Assembly (NCBI RefSeq): GCF_036013935.1
Contig: NZ_CP107902.1
Span: 8,589,001 to 8,653,000, forward strand
Source: Streptomyces sp. NBC_00461
GTDB lineage: Bacteria > Actinomycetota > Actinomycetes > Streptomycetales > Streptomycetaceae
Reading direction: 5' to 3'
Length of the DNA stretch: 64,000 nucleotides
The notes beneath the pieces are model-generated. The model was not told the origin of the DNA. It worked only from the letters and a program-made list of their open reading frames with translations, and ran no database searches. The position numbers and the translations under genes were made by a program. Every line of letters starts with the position of its first letter. Positions within the stretch are counted from its first letter, which is position 1. Below, piece by piece: positions 1-9,089 of the stretch.

Positions 1-1245
1 GTGGTCGTAGCGCCGTTCGTTGTAACTGAGCATGTCGAGGAGGCCCCGGGCGGTGAGCCGCTGCCGGTTCCTGGCCAGATCGCGCGCCCGGGGAATCGGC
101 ACCCCTGCGGGGTCGGCCCAGGTGAGCCGGCCACGGTCGTCGATGCGGGCCCGGCAGCGGTTCGCGTTGTCCTGGTGTAGGCAGAACGGGATGTCGAGGT
201 GCCCGAGGGCGAACGCGCGGACGAGCGCCTTTCCGACATCGCTGCCGAGGGTCAGCGTGTGCGTGATGATTGCCTGGGCCTCCTCGTAGATCCCGGAGTC
301 CGGAATTCCGGCCGGTTCGGCCACCGCCTCCCGCTCGGCCGCCCTCGCGGCGCGTTCCAGGGCGTCGACGTTCTCCGTGATCGACGGGATTCTGCTGGCC
401 TCCACCGCGGTCTTGACGATCAGCCGCTCGGTCCCGGATCTGGCGGCGAGCCTCGCACTCGCTTCGAGCAGCCCGTACGCCCCCTGTCGGCTGCGGGGAT
501 AAACGCCCATGTAGGTGTACAGGACGGCGTGCCAGTCGGTGTCTCCGAGCCATTCCTTCGCCAGCGCGCGCAGGGCGTGGATCGCCTCGATGTCCTGTTG
601 CTGATTCGTCTGCTGGGCGTAGCTGACGGAAATGTCCCGCAGTCCGTGTTCGCGGAAGAACAAGCCTTCCAGAATGCTCAGGGAGATCAGCAGGCTCGGC
701 GGGCACAACTGTCCCAGCATGCAGCCGCCGAAACTCTCCAGATGCACCGGTTCGCTGATTCCCGCGAGCATCTCGCAGCATTCCGCCCAGGCGTCGACGG
801 CTTGTGCCAGAGGGGCGCGGCTGTACGGCAGACAGTAGGAGACAGGGCCGCCTTCGGTGGCGTCGGCGCCGGCCGCCACCAGTCCCTCGAACAACTCGCG
901 GGGCAACGCCGAGCCGTGCCTCACCTGCACCGGGAAGTCGTCGCCCGCGATCCCGGCGAGCACCTCGCGGGTCACCGCCGCGCCGTGGGCCACCAGCGGG
1001 AACCCGTTGAGGTCCGCGCCCTTCTCCAGAGCGAGATGGGCCGAGGCGTGATCGTTCACCCGTGTGTAGCTGTCGACGGTGATGGTGCCCACTGTGGCCG
1101 CGTCGACGTTCCTGACCGCATCGAGTCCCGCGCGCATCTGCTCGACCGTGCCGAACCCCATGCGCGGCTGGACGACCAGTTTCCCCTCGCTCGACGCCCG
1201 CCGGACGAACCGGGTGAAGCGTCCGGGTCCGGTAGGAGGTGCCAT
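1..1245 (-). CDS. nikV: Glutamate (methylaspartate) mutase E subunit, NikV, 3' end off the window
   Basis: Large catalytic subunit of coenzyme B12-dependent glutamate mutase, which interconverts L-glutamate and 3-methylaspartate; it works with the small B12-binding subunit encoded just upstream. I translated the minus strand by hand: 415 codons are open from the ATG at 1245 to the window edge with no stop, so the C-terminus (family length about 480) is missing. Family stretches visible include VVQPRMGFGT, EGGPVSYCLPYSR and HLESFGGCMLGQLCPPSLL. The start ATG overlaps the stop of nikU (TGATG), so the pair is translationally coupled. In nikkomycin producers this pair is reported as needed for the hydroxypyridylhomothreonine side chain, plausibly by supplying 2-oxobutyrate from methylaspartate. 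Family identity is secure; the pathway role is from memory of the nikkomycin literature. Confidence 0.9.
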   Translation of the reverse strand, partial: MAPPTGPGRFTRFVRRASSEGKLVVQPRMGFGTVEQMRAGLDAVRNVDAATVGTITVDSYTRVNDHASAHLALEKGADLNGFPLVAHGAAVTREVLAGIAGDDFPVQVRHGSALPRELFEGLVAAGADATEGGPVSYCLPYSRAPLAQAVDAWAECCEMLAGISEPVHLESFGGCMLGQLCPPSLLISLSILEGLFFREHGLRDISVSYAQQTNQQQDIEAIHALRALAKEWLGDTDWHAVLYTYMGVYPRSRQGAYGLLEASARLAARSGTERLIVKTAVEASRIPSITENVDALERAARAAEREAVAEPAGIPDSGIYEEAQAIITHTLTLGSDVGKALVRAFALGHLDIPFCLHQDNANRCRARIDDRGRLTWADPAGVPIPRARDLARNRQRLTARGLLDMLSYNERRYDH

Positions 1246-1712
1246 CAGGTACTCCGGATTTCCGTAGAGGCGACGCGTTTCGGCGCGGGCGTGCCCAGTC
1301 CGAGGCAGTCGAGGAACCGGTCGAGATCGGCGTCCGCCTCGAACACCGCGTCGAAGCCGTTCGCGACCAGTTCCGCCCGGGACCCCGCGTGCCGGGAACC
1401 GTGGACGCCGAGCTTTCCCCCGATGACGACTTTCATGGGGGCGAGCCCCGAATGCCCGCGAATCTTTCTGATCAGCCGTAGGCCGTCGATATGGCCGTGC
1501 CCGTTGACCGTGCTGATGACCAAGGCGTCCGGACGGATTCTGAGGCATTCGGACATGACCAGTTCGTCCGGAGTGCACGCGCCGAGGTTGACCACCTGTC
1601 CGCCGTTCTCCTCAAGCAATAACTGGAGAAAAACGAGGTTCCACATGTGGGAATCCGACGAAACACTGGTCACGACGAATGTCCTTCCGTTTCCACGGGA
1701 AACGGAATTCAC
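1245..1712 (-). CDS. nikU: Glutamate mutase S subunit, cobalamin-binding, NikU
   Basis: Small B12-binding subunit of glutamate mutase, 155 aa, the usual size. The N-terminal stretch TSVSSDSHMWN carries the D-x-H cobalamin ligand motif (Asp20, His22), and GGKLG lies in the nucleotide-tail pocket region. The start is GTG, overlapping the nikT stop by 4 nt (GTGA); the end overlaps nikV. Codon 31 is TTA (plus-strand 1620-1622), within a run of unusually AT-rich codons for this DNA (GTT TTT CTC CAG TTA TTG CTT). Translation may therefore depend on the bldA tRNA. Skewed codon use compared with nikT upstream hints that the mutase pair has a separate origin. Confidence 0.92.
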   Translation of the reverse strand: MNSVSRGNGRTFVVTSVSSDSHMWNLVFLQLLLEENGGQVVNLGACTPDELVMSECLRIRPDALVISTVNGHGHIDGLRLIRKIRGHSGLAPMKVVIGGKLGVHGSRHAGSRAELVANGFDAVFEADADLDRFLDCLGLGTPAPKRVASTEIRST

Positions 1713-2983
1713 GGGCGGTTCATCTCGGCCGCTGCCAGGAACGCGTCATTGTCCTCCGCGGTTCCTGTCGTCACGCGCACGCCATCACCCGGATAGGGCC
1801 GTACGTCGACTCCGGCCGACGCGCACGCGGCGGCGAACTCCTGGGCACGAGCGCCGAGCGGCAGCCAGAGGAAGTTCGCCTCCGAGGGCGGCACGTCGAA
1901 TCCCAGGGCGAGCAGCGCGGCGCGGACGCGGTCCCGTTCGGCGGCCGTGTCCTGGACGCGGCCGAGGAGCTCCTTCTCCGCCGCCAGCGACGCGACGGCG
2001 GCGGCCTGGGCGACGTCGCTGACGCTCAACGGCATGACCATGCGCTGGACGCGGGAGATCAGGCCGGGCTCCGCGAGCAGGTAGCCGACGCGCAGGCCGG
2101 CGAGGCCGTACGCCTTGGAGAAGGTGCGGGCGACGATCAGGTTCGGCCACGAGGTGAGCAGGCGGGCACCGAGGCCGGGGTCCCGCGCGTATTCGCAGTA
2201 CGCCTCGTCGAGCACGACCAGGCACGTGCGCGGGACGGCGTCGCGGAACCGCAGGAGGTCGGCCTCGCCCGACGCGGTGCCGGTGGGGTTGTTGGGGTTG
2301 CAGAGCAGCACCAGGCGGGTGTGCTCGTCGACCGCCGCGGCCAGGGCGTCGAGGTCGTGCCCGTCGTCGGCCAGCGGGACGCGTACCGTGCGGAATCCGG
2401 CGAGGTCCGCGAGCACCTCGTAGCCGTCGAAGGACGGCCACGAGTAGGCGACGGCTGCTTCCGGTTCGACGGTCACCGTGAGCAGTGCCTGGAGGAGCGT
2501 GATCGATCCGGCGCCCACCGCGACGCGGTCCGGGGAGAGATCGTAGTGCCGGGCGAGTGCGGCGCGCAGCGCTCCGCAGGCCGGGTCCGGGTACCGGTTG
2601 GCCTCGGCGGCGGCGCGGGTGATCGCGTCCAGCACGGACTCGGGGGGCTGGAACGGGGTTTCGTTGCGGGCGAGTTGGTGGGCGGGGGCGGGGCGGTCGG
2701 GGTGGAAGCCCTCCTCGCCGCCGAGCAGCCGGGCGAGCCCGGCGTCCTGGGGAGCTCCCCCTCCGATGCGCTTCTCCAGGAACTCGGCGATGTCCGCCAG
2801 TGTCTTGAGGCCGAACAGGTCCTCGTCGGCGATGGTGACGCCGAGGCGCTGGCTGAGCGCCAGGGAGAGTTCGAAGGTGGCGAGGGAGTCCAGGCCCGCG
2901 TCCTCGCGGCTCGCGTCCGGGGACACATGGTCGGCCTCCACCTCCAGCTCCTCGATCATGATCGTCTTCAGCAGTTCGTACAC
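1709..2983 (-). CDS. nikT: Acyl carrier protein-aminotransferase fusion, NikT
   Basis: A 424-aa fusion. Residues 1-75 form an acyl carrier protein with the phosphopantetheine site GLDSL (Ser33). Residues 90-424 form a fold-type I PLP aminotransferase of the HisC branch, with NPNNPTGT, LDEAYCEY and the Schiff-base lysine in FSKAYGLAGLRVG (about Lys290). In nikkomycin biosynthesis NikT is thought to install the amino group of the pyridylhomothreonine unit, with the substrate possibly tethered to the carrier domain. It is 27 nt after nikS and overlaps nikU by 4 nt, inside the leftward nikP1-V operon. Fusion of a carrier domain in cis with a small-molecule aminotransferase is uncommon and diagnostic for this cluster. 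Confidence 0.9.
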   Translation of the reverse strand: MYELLKTIMIEELEVEADHVSPDASREDAGLDSLATFELSLALSQRLGVTIADEDLFGLKTLADIAEFLEKRIGGGAPQDAGLARLLGGEEGFHPDRPAPAHQLARNETPFQPPESVLDAITRAAAEANRYPDPACGALRAALARHYDLSPDRVAVGAGSITLLQALLTVTVEPEAAVAYSWPSFDGYEVLADLAGFRTVRVPLADDGHDLDALAAAVDEHTRLVLLCNPNNPTGTASGEADLLRFRDAVPRTCLVVLDEAYCEYARDPGLGARLLTSWPNLIVARTFSKAYGLAGLRVGYLLAEPGLISRVQRMVMPLSVSDVAQAAAVASLAAEKELLGRVQDTAAERDRVRAALLALGFDVPPSEANFLWLPLGARAQEFAAACASAGVDVRPYPGDGVRVTTGTAEDNDAFLAAAEMNRP

Positions 2984-3010
2984 GGGTCCTCCGGTCCGAT
3001 CGCCGGGCCG

Positions 3011-4285
3011 CTACGCGTCGGCCGGCTTCCTTCGGGGCGTCTTCCAGCGCTCGGGCACCGCGTTGGTCCGGTGCTCCCAGACGACGTTGTCGTCCCACCA
3101 CTCCTCGATCCGCCGCAGCTCCGCCCCGGTGTCCGGCTCGGTGAGCCGGAAGACCATCTCGGCGACGGGCCGGCCGAGTCCGGGGGAGCTGCCGTAGAGG
3201 CGTCCGACGTCGCCGCAGGGCCGGTAGCTCACCGTCCCCGGCAGCGGGCACGTGTCGGGCAGCGCGCGCAGGACTCCCTTGGCCGGCGGGAACCAGACGA
3301 AGCCGAGCCGTTCGCCGGTCGGGCGGATCTCGACATGGTCACCGCGTCCGGCCTGGCCGAGCAGGCTCGCGCCGTAGAAGTTCATATCCAGCACGGCTTC
3401 GTGGACGTCGGTGACGAGGGCCGCGCCCGCCCGGCAGGCGATCTCGCAGACGACCACGCGGTCGTCGGCGGTGTGGAACAGTTCGAGGTGGAAGGCGCAC
3501 AGGTCGGGTACGGCGGGCAGCGCGGCCACGACCTGCCGCGCGGTGCTGCGCAGCCGCTCGGACAGGGGGTGCTCGTCGGGCATCATCCCCGTCATGGTCG
3601 GGGCGTCGTAGGCGACCGAGAACCAGTCGGAGTACAGGTTGCGGGAGGGCACCGCCAGCACCACCTCGCCGTCCTTCATGAGGCCGTTGACGTGGTAGAA
3701 GTCGCCCTCGACCCAGGCTTCGGCCAGCCGGGGGGTTCCGGTGGCACGCTCCGGGAGGGCGCGCAGGTCCTCTTCGTCCATCAGGACCACGGTGCCGTTC
3801 GACGCGCCGGAGTCGAGTTCCTTGACGACGACCGGGAAGCCGACCTTCCACGTGAACTCGGCGAGTTCGTCGTTGGACCGGAACTTGCGCATGGGGGCGA
3901 CGTCGATGCCCGCCGCCGCCAGGGTCGACTTCATGACGTGCTTGTCCCGGTACGCCGTGGCCGAGTCGAGGCTCTGGCCGGGCAGGCCGAGTTCGGCCCG
4001 CATGCGCGCCGCGCGCAGCACCTCGCGCTCGCCGAGCGACAGGATCCGGCGTACGCCGAACCGCCGGGCGAGGTCCAGGAGTTCGTCGTCCGGCAGCTCC
4101 CAGAGGTTGGGCACCACCTCCAGGTGGAGGAAGCGCTGTGCGTACGCGGCGATGTCGGCGGAGGGGATGTCCGCTCTCGTGGTCACCACGACCAGCTCCC
4201 GCGCGGCGTCGGGGAACCACTCGTGCAGGCGCGAGACGATCTCCTTGGTGTTCAGCAGGAGAAACGGCCCCTGTTCGGCCTTCAT
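3011..4285 (-). CDS. nikS: ATP-grasp amide ligase, NikS
   Basis: A 424-aa ATP-grasp protein expected to form the amide bond between the hydroxypyridylhomothreonine and the aminohexuronic acid nucleoside. The central ATP-grasp domain shows the phosphate-loop lysine region FPVVVKELDSGASNGT (about residues 130-145), ERATGTPRLAEAWVEG, and a metal-binding ELFHTADDRVVVCEIACRAG segment. A longer open frame runs upstream to 4777 but overlaps nikR and has no ribosome site; I chose ATG 4285 because GAAGG sits 6 nt upstream. ATG 4291 is in frame but abuts that site. It is the fifth gene of the leftward operon, 68 nt after nikR. Confidence 0.85.
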   Translation of the reverse strand: MKAEQGPFLLLNTKEIVSRLHEWFPDAARELVVVTTRADIPSADIAAYAQRFLHLEVVPNLWELPDDELLDLARRFGVRRILSLGEREVLRAARMRAELGLPGQSLDSATAYRDKHVMKSTLAAAGIDVAPMRKFRSNDELAEFTWKVGFPVVVKELDSGASNGTVVLMDEEDLRALPERATGTPRLAEAWVEGDFYHVNGLMKDGEVVLAVPSRNLYSDWFSVAYDAPTMTGMMPDEHPLSERLRSTARQVVAALPAVPDLCAFHLELFHTADDRVVVCEIACRAGAALVTDVHEAVLDMNFYGASLLGQAGRGDHVEIRPTGERLGFVWFPPAKGVLRALPDTCPLPGTVSYRPCGDVGRLYGSSPGLGRPVAEMVFRLTEPDTGAELRRIEEWWDDNVVWEHRTNAVPERWKTPRRKPADA

Positions 4286-4353
4286 GTGCATCCTTCGATC
4301 AGTCGTCGTTTCACGGTCTTCCAGGCCGCTCGGGGAAGCCGGCCGCGCACGCG

Positions 4354-5034
4354 TCAGGCGTCCGTGCCGAAGTAGCGGTCCCCGAAGTCCCCGATGCCGG
4401 GCAGCATCCACGCGTCCTCGGTCAGCCGCTCCTCGATGGCGGAGGTCACGATCCGCACCCGCGGGTACTGCTCGCTGACGGCGGTGATGCCCTCGGGGAC
4501 GGTGATGAAGTTGACGAAGACGATGTTCTCCTCGGGCACGCCGAGGTCCGTCAGCACCCGCAGCGCCGCCAGCGCGGTCCCGCCGGTCGCCATGACCGGG
4601 TCGAGCAGCAGGACGTGCCGCCGGGCGATGTCGGCGGGCAGGGCGGTGTAGTAGAGGCGGGCCTCTTTGGTCGTCTCGTCCCGCTGGATGAGGATCTTCC
4701 CGATCCTGATCCCCGGGCAGACGTCCCGCAGTTCGCCCTCCATGCTCTCCCCGGCGCGCACCACGGTGACCCCGCACAGCCCGGAGGCGAAGCGCAGCCC
4801 CTGGTAGGCGGCGCCGGTCGGGGTGCGGACCTCGTGCGGCTCGAAGGGCAGCAGGTCCATGCCCGCCTCGATCAGCAGGCGGATGATCCGGCGCGAGTAG
4901 CGGACGAAGTCCTCGCGGCGGGCGTCCCGGTCGCGGATCGCGGTGTGCAGGGCGCGCAGTTGGTCGGTCTGGGGCAGCAGACGGACGTTGGTGCCGAGGT
5001 ACTTGTCGATCGAGGGGGCGGTCGGCGCGGTCAT
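4354..5034 (-). CDS. nikR: Uracil phosphoribosyltransferase-like enzyme, NikR
   Basis: A 226-aa type I phosphoribosyltransferase of the UPRTase family. The PRPP loop is LLLDPVMATGGTA (canonical DPxLATGGS), and the C-terminus MLPGIGDFGDRYFGTD is the uracil-recognition segment of this family. A biosynthetic operon setting next to nikP1, P2 and Q fits the reported role: joining 4-formyl-4-imidazolin-2-one to phosphoribose to give the base variant found in nikkomycins X and I. The gene begins 13 nt after nikQ. It could also simply supply UMP for NikO, as the uracil pocket motif is intact; sequence alone cannot separate the two. Confidence 0.88.
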   Translation of the reverse strand: MTAPTAPSIDKYLGTNVRLLPQTDQLRALHTAIRDRDARREDFVRYSRRIIRLLIEAGMDLLPFEPHEVRTPTGAAYQGLRFASGLCGVTVVRAGESMEGELRDVCPGIRIGKILIQRDETTKEARLYYTALPADIARRHVLLLDPVMATGGTALAALRVLTDLGVPEENIVFVNFITVPEGITAVSEQYPRVRIVTSAIEERLTEDAWMLPGIGDFGDRYFGTDA

Positions 5035-5047
5035 GGGGCAGCTCTCC

Positions 5048-6238
5048 TCAGGCCCTCGGAACGAATTTCACGGGAAGCGAGTCGAACCCCCACAGCAGGT
5101 TCGAGCGCAGGCGGCGGACCTGGCCGGCGAGTTCGGCGACCTCGACCCGCGCCAGGAGTTCCTCGAACATCACCGTGAGTTCGAGCTTGGCGAGCGAGGA
5201 GCCGATGCAGTAGTGGTTGCCCTGGATGAAGCCCAGATGGCGGTTGGGTTCGCGCTCGATGTCGAAGCGGTCGGGGTCGTCGAAGACCTTCTCGTCGCGG
5301 TTGGCCGAGGGCAGCCACGCGACGACGTGGTCCCCGGCGCTGATCAGCTCGCCGCCGAACTCGACGTCCTCGGTCGCGGTGCGCAGCGCGTGCATGACGG
5401 GCGAGGTGTAGCGCACGATCTCCTGGATCGCGGAGGGCATGAGGGCGGGCTCGTCGCGCAGGCGGTGCCACTGGTCCGGGTTGTCGATGAGGGCGAGCAG
5501 TCCGCCGACAGTGGCGTGCCGGGTCGTCTCGTTGCCGCCGGAGACCAGGGCGTCGCAGTTGTAGAGGATCTCCTGGTCGGTCAGCGGGGCGCCGTCGATC
5601 TCGCCGCACACCAGGGCGCTCATGAGGTCGTCCTTCGGCTCCCGCCTGCGCTGCGCGGCGAGGTCCTGGAAGTGGAGCAGGATCTCGGTGTGGGCCTGGA
5701 TCTTGCGCGCCTCCTCGGCCTCGTCGAGGGCGGTGGAGCTCCAGGCGAAGCGGGTGCGCTCGACCATGAAGTCCCAGTCGGCGGGCGCGACGCCGAGCAT
5801 GTCGCAGATGACCGAGACCGGCAGTTTCTGGGCGACGCTCGTGAACTCGCACTCCCCTGCGGCCAGCGCCTCGTCGATGGCCTTGGCGGCCGTCCTGCGC
5901 ATGGTGGCCTCCAGCCGGCTCACCATGCGCGGGGTGAACGCCGAGCTGACGACCTTGCGGATCTTGTCGTGCCGGGGCGGGTCGGTGATGTTGAGCATCT
6001 TGCCGGCCGCGGCGGCGAGGACCTGCGGGTCGGAGTCGAGGCGCATCCCGTTCTGGGAGCTGAACACGCGGGCGTCGGTCAGCATGTCCGTGCACAGGCC
6101 GTGGGTCATCACCGCCCAGAAGTGCTCCCCGTTGGCCCGCTCGTTGCGGTGGACGGGGTGTTCGGCGCGCAACCGCGACCAGACCGGTCCGGGGTCGGAG
6201 TCCCGGTACAGGAGCGGATCGGACAGGTCAACGTTCAT
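5048..6238 (-). CDS. nikQ: Cytochrome P450, histidine beta-hydroxylase, NikQ
   Basis: A 396-aa bacterial class I P450. The I-helix oxygen-activation motif is ALVSGGNETTRHA, the K-helix is EIVRY, and the heme-cysteine loop is GFIQGNHYCIGSSLA, where the usual FGxGxHxCxG has Ile in place of the first Gly. In the published nikkomycin scheme NikQ hydroxylates the beta carbon of histidine while it is bound to the carrier domain of NikP1. The start overlaps nikP2 by 11 nt. Related P450s from aminocoumarin and peptide pathways act on PCP-bound amino acids, consistent with the NRPS neighbour. Confidence 0.9.
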   Translation of the reverse strand: MNVDLSDPLLYRDSDPGPVWSRLRAEHPVHRNERANGEHFWAVMTHGLCTDMLTDARVFSSQNGMRLDSDPQVLAAAAGKMLNITDPPRHDKIRKVVSSAFTPRMVSRLEATMRRTAAKAIDEALAAGECEFTSVAQKLPVSVICDMLGVAPADWDFMVERTRFAWSSTALDEAEEARKIQAHTEILLHFQDLAAQRRREPKDDLMSALVCGEIDGAPLTDQEILYNCDALVSGGNETTRHATVGGLLALIDNPDQWHRLRDEPALMPSAIQEIVRYTSPVMHALRTATEDVEFGGELISAGDHVVAWLPSANRDEKVFDDPDRFDIEREPNRHLGFIQGNHYCIGSSLAKLELTVMFEELLARVEVAELAGQVRRLRSNLLWGFDSLPVKFVPRA

Positions 6239-7049
6239 CAGCTCTCCCGGTGTCGATCGTGGTGGCGGGACGGAGGACCTCGCGCAGGGCGTGCAGGACG
6301 TCGTCCGGGTGTTCTCCCAGGTAGAAGTGGCCGCCGGGGAAGGTGCGGAGCGTGAAGCGGCCCCGGGTCGCGCCGGCCCAGGCGCCCGCGTCGCCGACGC
6401 CGACCGCCTCGTCCTGGCGGCCCACGAACGCGGTGACGTCGGTCCGCAGGGGCGGGCCGCCGGCGCGCGGGACGTAGGACTGGACGATGCGGTAGTCGTG
6501 GCGGACCGCCGGCAGGAAGGCCGAGCGCATGTCCGGGTCGTCCAGCGGGCCCGCGTTGCCGGAGCCCAGCTCCTTGAGGAGGGCCACGAGCCGGTCGTCG
6601 TCCAGGAGGTGGGCGCCTTCCTGTCCGGCGAAGGGGCGCACCCGGCGGGGGGCGCCGCACCCCGAGACCACGAGGTGGCGTACGGCGCCGCCCCGGCTGC
6701 CGGCCGTGAGGCGGCGCAGGACCTCGTAGCCGACGACGGCGCCCATGCTGTGCCCGAAGAAGACGGTGGGCCGGTCGAGGAGTCCGCACAGCTCCTCGGT
6801 GACCCGGTCGGCGAGGGTGTGCAGGTCGGGCGGGAACTCCTCCCGGATCCGGTTCTCGCGGCCCGGGTACTGGACGGCCCACACCTCGGCCCCGGCGAGG
6901 TCCCGGCCGCCCCAGTCCCGGAAGTAGCTGGCCGCGCCCCCGGCGTGCGGGAAGCACACGAGCCGGGCCGGGGCCGAAGGCTCCGGCGGCCCGAAGGTGC
7001 GCAGCCAGGGGCTGTCGGGCCGCGCGGCGGCGATCTGTCGCGGTGCCAC
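6228..7049 (-). CDS. nikP2: Type II thioesterase, NikP2
   Basis: A 273-aa alpha/beta hydrolase of the standalone thioesterase II family. It has the nucleophile elbow FFGHSMGAVV, the N-terminal LVCFPHAGGAASYF oxyanion segment and the C-terminal histidine in FPGGHFYLGEH. It would release beta-hydroxyhistidine from the NikP1 carrier domain after NikQ has acted. GTG 7049 was chosen as start; it lies 6 nt after the nikP1 stop, with GGAG about 9 nt upstream at the end of nikP1. The tight spacing indicates translational coupling. Confidence 0.9.
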   Translation of the reverse strand: MAPRQIAAARPDSPWLRTFGPPEPSAPARLVCFPHAGGAASYFRDWGGRDLAGAEVWAVQYPGRENRIREEFPPDLHTLADRVTEELCGLLDRPTVFFGHSMGAVVGYEVLRRLTAGSRGGAVRHLVVSGCGAPRRVRPFAGQEGAHLLDDDRLVALLKELGSGNAGPLDDPDMRSAFLPAVRHDYRIVQSYVPRAGGPPLRTDVTAFVGRQDEAVGVGDAGAWAGATRGRFTLRTFPGGHFYLGEHPDDVLHALREVLRPATTIDTGRADER

Positions 7050-7055
7050 CGCCGG

Positions 7056-9089
7056 TCAGCTCCGCCCGGCGCGGTCCGCCGCGCCGTCGCCGGTCGCCCG
7101 GGTGACGGCTTCGGCGAGCCCGGCGATGGTCGGGGACTCGAACAGCACGCGGGCCGTCATGGCGACGTCGAACCGGGCGCGGATGCGGGCGATGAGGCTC
7201 GCGGCGAGCAGGGAGTGTCCGCCCACCTGGAAGAAGTCGGCGTCGACGCTGATGCCGCGGCGGCCGAGGATGTCCTCCCAGATGTCCGCCAGGACCGCCT
7301 CCACGGGGGTGCGCGGCGCGATGTGGACGGCCTCGCCGTCGTCGTCGGGTTCGAGGGCGAGCAGGGCGGTCCGGTCGATCTTCCCGTTGGGGGTCATGGG
7401 GAAGGCGTCCAGGACGTGGACCGCCGTCGGGATCATGTACCAGGGCAGCCGGCTCCGCAGGTGGGCGATCAGTTCGGCGGCCGGCGGTGCGGTCCGCTCG
7501 TCGGCGGTCACGAAGCACACGAGGGTGCTGTCGGGGCCGTCGCCGGTCACCTGGGCGACGCACCACCGGACGTCCCGGTGCGCGGCGAGCACGGTCTCGA
7601 TCTCGCCGAGTTCGATGCGGTAGCCGCGCAGTTTCACCTGGTGGTCCCGGCGGCCGAGGAACTCCAGGCAGCCGTCGGCGTCCGCGCGCACGAGGTCCCC
7701 GGTGCGGTAGAGCCGGCTGCCGGGCACGCCGGAGAAGGGGTCGGGCAGGAACCGTTCGGCGGTGGTCTGCGGCGCGTTGAGGTAGCCGACGGCCACGCCC
7801 GCCCCGCCGATGAACAGCTCGCCCGGCGTTCCCGCCGGGACCGGCCGCAGGGCGTCGTCGAGGACGTACGTGCGGACGTTGTCGATGGGGCGGCCGATCG
7901 GGACGGAGCCGTACTCGCCGGCCTCCCAGTCGGCGCCCGGCTCGTGGACCGTCGTGGTGATGGTGCCCTCGGTGGGGCCGTAGACGTTGAACCAGCGGAT
8001 GTCCTCGCCGACCCGTTTCTTCCAGGTCAGCAGCGCCTGGCGGGCCGCCTTCTCGCCGGCCACGATCATCGTGCGCAGCGCGGACTCCGTGGCCAGCCGC
8101 AGCAGACAGTCCTCCTCCGCGACCCAGCTGTGCCAAAAGGCCGTGGGCACGCTCAGGAAGGTCGTGCCGGTGTCGATGACCTGCTGGGTCAGGGCCCGGA
8201 ACGTCTGGCGCAGGGGGTCGCTGCCGAGGACGAGGGCCGCGCCGTGCAGGAGCGGCGGGAAGATTTCCTCGGCGGCGGCGTCGAAGCTCAGCGGCCTGCA
8301 CTGCAGGACGCGGTCGCCGGGGGCGAACGCGAAGTGCCGGTTCACGGCGGAGCTGTGGTTCGCCAGGGAGCGGTGCGTCACCAGGACGCCCTTGGGGCGG
8401 CCCGTGGAGCCGGAGGTGTGGATGACGTAGGCGGCGTCCGCAGGAACCGGGACGGGGCTGTCCGGCGCGGGCGCGGTGGGCAGGGCGTCGATGTCCTGCC
8501 GGTGCTGGTCGAGGCAGACGATCTCGCCGTCGTAGTCCGGGAAGAGCGGGCGAAGCGGCTCCTGGGTCAGGAGCAGGCGTGCGCCCGTGTCGGACAGGAC
8601 GTACCGCAGCCGCTCGACCGGGTACTCGGGGTCGAGGGGCACGTAGGCGGCGCCGGTCTTCAGGACGCCGAGCAGGGCCGTGATCATCTGCGGCGACCGC
8701 TCGACGCACAGGCCCACGAACGCGCCGGGCCCGACGCCGCGCTGCCGCAGGTGTGCGGCCAACTTGCTGGAATCGTCGTCGAGTTGACGGTAAGTCAGCT
8801 CCTGGTCCCGCCAGATCAGGGCCAGCGCCTCGGGGGTGCGCGCGGCCTGGGCGGCGAACAGGTCGTGCAGGCAGGCGCCCGCGTCCTTCCCGGCGTCCGG
8901 GAGTCTCGCGGGCCGGATGTCCGGCCAGTGGGCGCCGATGTACTCCAGGCACTCCCGGCGGCTCGCCGCCCGGTGCGCGACGCGCCAGCCCGGCGGTACG
9001 TCGAGGCCGCCGGCCCACAGAGCGTGCCGGTTCTCGCTGTTCACCAGGACCAGAGAGACACCGTTGTCGTCATGAATCGGGTTGACCAC
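7056..9089 (-). CDS. nikP1: MbtH-adenylation-PCP nonribosomal peptide synthetase, NikP1
   Basis: A single-module NRPS without a condensation domain, 677 aa. Residues 1-60 are an MbtH-like domain (NPIHDDNGVSLVLVNSE...WPDIRPARLP) fused to the adenylation domain. The A domain (about 90-580) shows HTSGSTGRPKGVLVTH, NVYGPTEGTITTT and YRTGDLVRADADG. The carrier domain (about 590-660) has FQVGGHSLLAASLIARI with the phosphopantetheine serine. It is described as activating and loading L-histidine for NikQ. The open frame continues upstream to 9197, but GTG 9089 starts the MbtH domain and has AAGGGGA about 10 nt upstream. First gene of the leftward operon, reading away from the shared promoter region with nikA. 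Confidence 0.92.
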   Translation of the reverse strand: MVNPIHDDNGVSLVLVNSENRHALWAGGLDVPPGWRVAHRAASRRECLEYIGAHWPDIRPARLPDAGKDAGACLHDLFAAQAARTPEALALIWRDQELTYRQLDDDSSKLAAHLRQRGVGPGAFVGLCVERSPQMITALLGVLKTGAAYVPLDPEYPVERLRYVLSDTGARLLLTQEPLRPLFPDYDGEIVCLDQHRQDIDALPTAPAPDSPVPVPADAAYVIHTSGSTGRPKGVLVTHRSLANHSSAVNRHFAFAPGDRVLQCRPLSFDAAAEEIFPPLLHGAALVLGSDPLRQTFRALTQQVIDTGTTFLSVPTAFWHSWVAEEDCLLRLATESALRTMIVAGEKAARQALLTWKKRVGEDIRWFNVYGPTEGTITTTVHEPGADWEAGEYGSVPIGRPIDNVRTYVLDDALRPVPAGTPGELFIGGAGVAVGYLNAPQTTAERFLPDPFSGVPGSRLYRTGDLVRADADGCLEFLGRRDHQVKLRGYRIELGEIETVLAAHRDVRWCVAQVTGDGPDSTLVCFVTADERTAPPAAELIAHLRSRLPWYMIPTAVHVLDAFPMTPNGKIDRTALLALEPDDDGEAVHIAPRTPVEAVLADIWEDILGRRGISVDADFFQVGGHSLLAASLIARIRARFDVAMTARVLFESPTIAGLAEAVTRATGDGAADRAGRS

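Noticed and set aside
1679..4375. 898-codon plus-strand open frame
   Set aside because: Antisense shadow of nikT and nikS with no recognisable motif.
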